Shown in pieces: positions 7,784 to 11,029 of a stretch of 11,029 bases of DNA; within the stretch, counting starts at the first letter, position 1, and each line of letters begins with the position of its first letter. Below the pieces are notes generated by a model. That model saw only the letters and a program-made list of their open reading frames with translations, had not been told where the DNA came from and did not search any database. A program made the translations under genes and the position numbers. The stretch comes from JABWBD01 sp040768665 (GTDB lineage Bacteria; Planctomycetota; Planctomycetia; Pirellulales; Thermoguttaceae), in assembly GCA_040768665.1 (NCBI GenBank), contig JAXGMN010000115.1:1-11029 (forward strand), read 5' to 3'.

Positions 7784-8074
7784 AGCAGGAGTCAGGAGTC
7801 AGGAGTCAGGGGACGGGGTCAGAGGTCGGGAGGCGGAGGACAGGAGTCAGAGGGCAGAGGACAGAGGTCAGAGTCAGAGGTCGGAGGGTTGCTGTGAGTT
7901 TTTCTGATCGCTGACTTCTGATCTCTGATTCGCTGGCTTTCAGAGGTCCGCGAGCTCGTTTTGGCAGTGCCCAACAGGCGGGGCGGACCGGGTAGTCCCC
8001 ACCTGCTACTCCGCCGCCCTCAGCCCCCTGTCCTCTGTCCCTGACTCCTGACCCTTACTCCTGCCCCCTGGCTC
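7784..8074. repeat. Composite repeat A: GTCAG tract, core, CTGAC tract
   Basis: The left tract (7784-7888) is about 13 degenerate 7-8 bp units such as GTCAGGA, GTCAGAG, GTCGGAG and GACAGAG. The core includes TCAGAGGTCCGCGAGCTCG at 7940-7958 and CAGTGCCCAAC from 7965, both shared with composite B. The right tract (about 8019-8073) is the complement type (CCTGTCCTCTGTCCCTGACT and on) and ends two bases short of the rmlC stop codon. No gene is visible here; small frames through it are low-complexity. Confidence 0.75.
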
Positions 8075-8075
8075 G

Positions 8076-8554
8076 TCAGTCTAACCGATAGGGGCTGTCG
8101 GGCTTGTCTTCGTGGCGGTTCGTCGTGGGTCGCAGCTACCTTCGCCGGCGTAAAGGCGGTTGCAGGACAGTTGAAGACGAGGCCCGGCACCTCGCTGATG
8201 TTCTTGTAGGCATGGACGATGCCGGGCAGCACGATCCTGCCGCCAGGTTCCGGAAAGCTGGCCCGACCAGCAGCGTCTGCCGATTGCCCCCGGGTGGGCG
8301 AACCTTCCCGGCTGTCCCAAAGGTAAAGCTTGAAATCGCCGGGGCCGACGAAGGCGGAGAAGTCGGATTGCTCCCAGTGCTCGTGCGGCCCGCCCGGGCG
8401 ATGCCGGAAGCGTCTGGCTGATATAGGCCATCACGGGGTACTCGGCCGCGGAAAGCTCGTCGTGGCGGAACAACTCGATGAGCCAGCCGCAGGCGTCGGT
8501 GAATTGCCGCAACGGTTTGATGATTACGTCGTGGATCGGGGCGTCGTGGAACAT
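8076..8554 (-). pseudogene. rmlC: dTDP-4-dehydrorhamnose 3,5-epimerase-like protein (RmlC family), frameshifted
   Basis: Read across frames this is a short cupin of the dTDP-sugar 3,5-epimerase family. The N-terminus (MFHDAPIHDVIIKPLRQFTD then GWLIELFRHDEL) and AEYPVMAYISQTLP are in one frame. GPHEHWEQSDFSAFVGPGDF, KLYLWDSREGSPT, GRIVLPGIVHAYKNISEVPG and LVFNC are in a second, NRLYAGEG is back in the first, and HEDKPDSPYRLD with a TGA at 8078-8076 is in the third. HEH supplies the expected active-site histidine, and DSPYRLD is the usual end of the family. About 159 residues is short beside the usual 180 or so. In the dTDP-rhamnose route RmlC epimerises C3 and C5 of dTDP-4-keto-6-deoxyglucose in the cytoplasm. 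Frame changes lie near 8405, 8170 and 8140. The ATG directly abuts a CTGACCTCTG repeat, with no Shine-Dalgarno. Confidence 0.72.
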
Positions 8555-8828
8555 CAGAGGTCAGGGAGTCAGAGGTCGGGAGTCGAAGTCAGAAGTCAGG
8601 GGACAGGAGTCAGAGGTCCGCGGACTCGTTTAACCCCAGTGCCCAACAGGCCGGGCGAACGTTGGGATGGTGATCGTATCTGGTATGCTCCGCCCGGCCC
8701 GTTGGGCACTGGGGTCGAACGAGCGGCGCGCTGCAAGGGGATTGATCGTTGGCTGGTGCGGTCGGACGTAGCCGGTCCTGATGCTCTTGGACCCCTGACC
8801 TCTGATCTCTGTCCTCCGACCTCTGCCG
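8555..8828. repeat. Composite repeat B: GTCAG tract, long core palindrome, CTGAC tract
   Basis: This fills the whole gap between the stop of rmlA and the start of rmlC. A GTCAG tract occupies 8555-8617, a CTGAC tract 8790-8826, and the core between them contains a 31-bp inverted repeat: left arm 8627-8657, right arm 8691-8721, 28 of 31 positions complementary, 33-base loop. Each arm carries CCCCAGTGCCCAAC or its complement GTTGGGCACTGGGG beside CCGGGCG or CGCCCGG. On the RNA it would form a large hairpin between two genes of one operon. Confidence 0.8.
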
Positions 8829-9698
8829 CTATCGCTTCAGGAGGTCAAGCAGGTATTGGCCGTAGCTGTTTTTCTGGCAGCATGCAAGGGTTTCGAGTTG
8901 GGCGCCGTCGATGAAGCCTTTGTGGAAGGCGATCTCCTCGATGCAGGCGATCTTGAGCCCCTGGCGGTGCTCGATGGTCTCGACAAAGTTGGCGGCCTGC
9001 AGTAGCGACTCGTGGGTGCCGGTGTCGAGCCAGGCGAACCCGCGGCCGAGCAGCTCGACCTGAAGCTGGCCGTGCTGGAGATACATGCGGTTGACGTCCG
9101 TGATCTCCAGCTCTCCGCGGGCAGATGGCTTGAGGTTGGCGGCGATGTCGAGGACCTGGTTGTCGTAAAAGTACAGTCCGGTCACCGCGTAGTTCGACTT
9201 GGGCTGCGGCGGCTTTTCGACGATCGCGGTGGGCCTGCCCGCGCGGTCGAGCTCGATGACACCGTAGCGCTCGGGGTCCTTGACCATGTAGCAGAAAACG
9301 GTCGCGCCCGCATCGCGCGAGGCCGTGCGCTGGAGCATCGCCTGGAAGCCTTGGCCGTAGAAGATGTTGTCGCCAAGGACCAGGGCCACGGAGTCGCGGC
9401 CGACGAACTCGCGGCCGAGGATGAAGGCCTGGGCGAGACCTTCGGGCCTCGGCTGCACACAGTAACGGATCGCCAGGCCCACCTGGCTGCCGTCGCCCAA
9501 CAGCCGCTCGTATTGGCCGATATCTTCCGGAGTGGAGATCAGGAGGATCTCGCGGATCCCGGCCAGCATGAGCACACTGAGCGGGTAGTAGATCATCGGC
9601 TTGTCGTACACCGGGAGCAACTGCTTGCTCACCGCGCGAGTGACGGGATGGAGACGGGTGCCGGCGCCGCCGGCGAGAATGATGCCTTTGTGGATCAT
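8829..9698 (-). CDS. rmlA: Glucose-1-phosphate thymidylyltransferase
   Basis: This is an intact 289-residue RmlA/RfbA, the normal length for the family. It condenses dTTP and glucose-1-phosphate to dTDP-glucose in the cytoplasm, the first step to dTDP-rhamnose and related deoxysugars. The nucleotide-binding signature is GIILAGGAGTRLHPVT at residues 5-20, with SKQLLPVYDKPMIYYPLS following at 24-41. Further motifs are VQPRPEGLAQAF at 81-92, LVLGDNIFYG at 107-115 with the metal-binding aspartate D110, EKPPQPKSNYAVTGLYFYD at 161-179, GELEITDVNRMYL at 195-207 and WLDTGTHESL at 223-232. It lies between vanZ and rmlC on the same strand, separated from each by repeat-filled gaps. The ATG is preceded by ACTCCTCACCC from the flanking repeat and has no recognisable Shine-Dalgarno. 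Confidence 0.96.
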   Translation of the reverse strand: MIHKGIILAGGAGTRLHPVTRAVSKQLLPVYDKPMIYYPLSVLMLAGIREILLISTPEDIGQYERLLGDGSQVGLAIRYCVQPRPEGLAQAFILGREFVGRDSVALVLGDNIFYGQGFQAMLQRTASRDAGATVFCYMVKDPERYGVIELDRAGRPTAIVEKPPQPKSNYAVTGLYFYDNQVLDIAANLKPSARGELEITDVNRMYLQHGQLQVELLGRGFAWLDTGTHESLLQAANFVETIEHRQGLKIACIEEIAFHKGFIDGAQLETLACCQKNSYGQYLLDLLKR

Positions 9699-10017
9699 GG
9701 GTGAGGAGTCATGGGTCAGGGGGCAGGAGACAGGGGTCAGGAGACAGGCGTCAGGAGTCAGGAGACAGCGGTCGGAGGTCGGAGGGCAGGGAGCACGATG
9801 GTGGGCTGGTATATGCTGAATACGCCCGGCCCGTTGGGCACTGGGGTTAAACGATTGGGCGGGCCGAATTGTGATGCGGAGAGCGGAGGGGAGTGGGCAT
9901 TCCGACTTCCGACTTCCGTCTTCTGATCGCTGATCGCTGATCGCTGATCGCTGACTTCCGACCTCCGATCTCCGACTTCCGCCCGCTGACCTCTGACCTC
10001 TGACCGCTGACTTCCGT
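9699..10017. repeat. Composite repeat C, overlapping the 3' end of vanZ
   Basis: The left GTCAG tract runs from 9706 to about 9790. The core contains the same 31-bp unit as composite B at 9823-9853, with 30 of 31 identity to the complement of that repeat's left arm, but only one arm is present. The right CTGAC/CTGATC/CCGAC tract is at about 9900-10015, and it includes four perfect tandem copies of CTGATCG at 9923-9950. The right tract and part of the core are inside the open reading frame of vanZ and encode its tail; the stop codon (9849-9847) lies in the core unit. Confidence 0.78.
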
Positions 10018-10971
10018 CAAAAAGATTCTGTGGAGGACAATGGTTCGCGGACCGTCCAAGCCGTTGAACCGGAAGCTCAAGCCGCGGACTTTCGACAGGT
10101 CGAGTTGCCCCGGGCCGTTATCGCGCCTCGGAGGCAAGTCGATCGACACACAGTGGTCGCCGGCGGGGAATACGCGATCGAGACATCGTGCCCCGGCGTG
10201 GGTCTCACCGTCTGCGGTTTGCAGAGAGGCCGATACCTTGATAGGGGCTCCGTCGAAGGAGAATTCGCAGTGCAACCGGCGATAACCGCTCCAGTCGCGC
10301 ACCAGCGGCTTGAGGACGATTGTGCCGCCGCTCCGGTTGCCCGGGAAGTAAACCAACCCCATGGAGACGCTGCCCTGAGCGCCGCCGATGTAGGTGCGGA
10401 TCGCGGACCCGGGAGTCAGCCATCGCAAGTGCTGCCATGGCGTCCGGAAATTGCAGAGCACCGGAAACTGCCGATACTCGGTCCACGCGTCCACGGCGTA
10501 GGGGAACGCGCGGGCGAAGGGCCACGCGGCCAGTGCCAAGACCAAGACGGCGGCACCAGCAGTCCGCCAGGAGAAAAAGGGGACGGGTCCAGTTTGCCGC
10601 AACGGCCCTGCGGGTGCTGCGGACAAATTGGACCTGTCCCCTTTTTCCCGCTGGCGGCGAAACGCCAGCAGCAGCACCAGCGAGCTCGCTGCGCCCAGCA
10701 CACCGATCAGTGCGTCGTCGACGCGCGCGGAGCGGCCGACCAGCGATTGCCCAGCCTCCGAAATCACGGCCAGGGCGGCAGCGAGTCCGAACGCAGCCCA
10801 TGCACGAGGCTTCATGGCCCAGAAGAAAGAGAACGTCAAAAGTGCGAACAAGGCAAAGTGGCCGAGGTCCATCACGCGCCCCAAACGCCCCGGGACGAAC
10901 GGGTGAGGCAGCGGCATCGCCAACAGCGTGAGGGCGGCGAGTACGGCGAAGAGGCAGAAGAGCTTGGACAA
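9847..10971 (-). CDS. VanZ-family membrane protein with exterior C-terminal domain
   Basis: This 374-codon frame has a VanZ-like membrane domain at residues about 1-105. Its helices are LFCLFAVLAALTLLAM, FALFALLTFSFFWAM, AAFGLAAALAVISEAG and ALIGVLGAASSLVLLLAF. The family polar residues are D35-x-x-H38-F, E72-x-x-Q75, R80/R83 and D85/D86. Residues about 106-136 are encoded by an inserted palindrome. A further helix (139-151) leads to a soluble domain (about 160-320) rich in beta-type sequence, for example GLVYFPGNRSGGTIVLKPLV and GLSFRFNGLDGPRTIVLHRI, resembling a galactose- or carbohydrate-binding-like fold; that is inference. Residues 321-374 are repeat translation. The start is TTG at 10971, just inside the repeat boundary and without a Shine-Dalgarno. 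An ATG at 10917 would cut off most of the first helix. VanZ relatives are linked to teicoplanin resistance and envelope functions, but the molecular role is unclear. Confidence 0.75.
   Translation of the reverse strand: MSKLFCLFAVLAALTLLAMPLPHPFVPGRLGRVMDLGHFALFALLTFSFFWAMKPRAWAAFGLAAALAVISEAGQSLVGRSARVDDALIGVLGAASSLVLLLAFRRQREKGDRSNLSAAPAGPLRQTGPVPFFSWRTAGAAVLVLALAAWPFARAFPYAVDAWTEYRQFPVLCNFRTPWQHLRWLTPGSAIRTYIGGAQGSVSMGLVYFPGNRSGGTIVLKPLVRDWSGYRRLHCEFSFDGAPIKVSASLQTADGETHAGARCLDRVFPAGDHCVSIDLPPRRDNGPGQLDLSKVRGLSFRFNGLDGPRTIVLHRIFLTEVSGQRSEVSGRKSEIGGRKSAISDQRSAIRRRKSEVGMPTPLRSPHHNSARPIV
10564..10657. repeat. REP-type palindrome inserted in frame within vanZ
   Basis: The arms AAAAAGGGGACGGGTCCAGT (from 10574) and CTGTCCCCTTTTT (ending at 10646) belong to a 23-bp inverted repeat with two mismatches. 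The outer edges CCGCCAG (10564-10570) and CTGGCGG (10651-10657) extend the symmetry, and the inner part has CCGCA facing TGCGG. The translation KGDRSNLSAAPAGPLRQTGP connects the VanZ helices to the next helix without a stop. It shares the AAAAAGGGG-GACAGG motif with the element at 5957-6058, so both probably belong to one broad REP/REPIN class. Confidence 0.75.
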
Positions 10972-11029
10972 GTCGGAGGTCGGAGGACGGAGATCAGAGG
11001 TCAGGAGTCAGGGGACAGGAGTCAGGGGA
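10972..11029. repeat. GTCAG tract upstream of vanZ, running off the right edge
   Basis: Degenerate 7-8 bp units (GTCGGAG, GTCGGAG, GACGGAG, ATCAGAG, GTCAGGA, GTCAGGG, GACAGGA, GTCAGGG) begin at the base after the TTG start of vanZ and continue to the end of the window. It is probably the left arm of a fourth composite repeat whose core lies outside. Confidence 0.7.

Noticed and set aside
7784..7888. GTCAG tract as a CRISPR array
   Set aside because: Units are 7-8 bp, degenerate and contiguous, with no unique spacers of constant length and no cas genes.
10320..10931. 203-codon plus-strand frame opposite vanZ
   Set aside because: Antisense shadow of a membrane protein gene; arginine-rich and without family features.

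Overview
The window is GC-rich bacterial DNA in which every supportable gene lies on the minus strand. The best guess for its source is an uncultured planctomycete or close PVC relative. That rests on the style of the intergenic DNA (purine-rich GTCAGAGG-type tracts and AAAAAGGGGACAGG palindromes), a very long membrane-anchored TPR protein and a tandem pair of DUF218 proteins. No rRNA or marker gene is present, so the placement is inference.

In order of transcription (right to left) the genes are: a VanZ-type membrane protein fused to an exterior domain (10971-9847); rmlA, glucose-1-phosphate thymidylyltransferase (9698-8829); an RmlC-like dTDP-sugar 3,5-epimerase with frameshifts (8554-8076); two overlapping DUF218 (YdcF/ElyC-like) membrane proteins, both heavily frameshifted (7622-6788 and 6788-6018); a giant single-pass TPR protein whose first 2.66 kb is intact and whose last 1.65 kb is broken by about nine frame changes (5871-1563); and an intact Rpn/YhgA-type PD-(D/E)XK nuclease-like protein (1457-537). 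The left 536 bases hold repeats and at most a doubtful partial reading frame.

The gene content suggests the edge of a cell-envelope or exopolysaccharide locus. RmlA and RmlC make dTDP-sugar precursors, VanZ and DUF218 proteins are envelope-associated, and the TPR protein is a plausible exterior or periplasmic scaffold. The rest of a dTDP-rhamnose pathway (rmlB, rmlD), glycosyltransferases and any polymerase are not in this window.

The most striking feature is the repeat architecture. Purine-rich GTCAG tracts and their complements sit in almost every gap and run right up to start and stop codons. Three gaps (7784-8074, 8555-8828, 9699-10017) share one plan: GTCAG tract, a core containing a conserved CAGTGCCCAAC palindrome, then CTGAC tract. 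The vanZ gene begins with TTG at the edge of one tract, carries an in-frame REP-type palindrome in its middle, and ends in about 50 residues encoded by repeat DNA. A second REP-type palindrome lies between the DUF218 pair and the TPR gene.

Frame breaks are concentrated in some genes and absent from others. Whether this is genuine decay or assembly error cannot be settled from the sequence alone.
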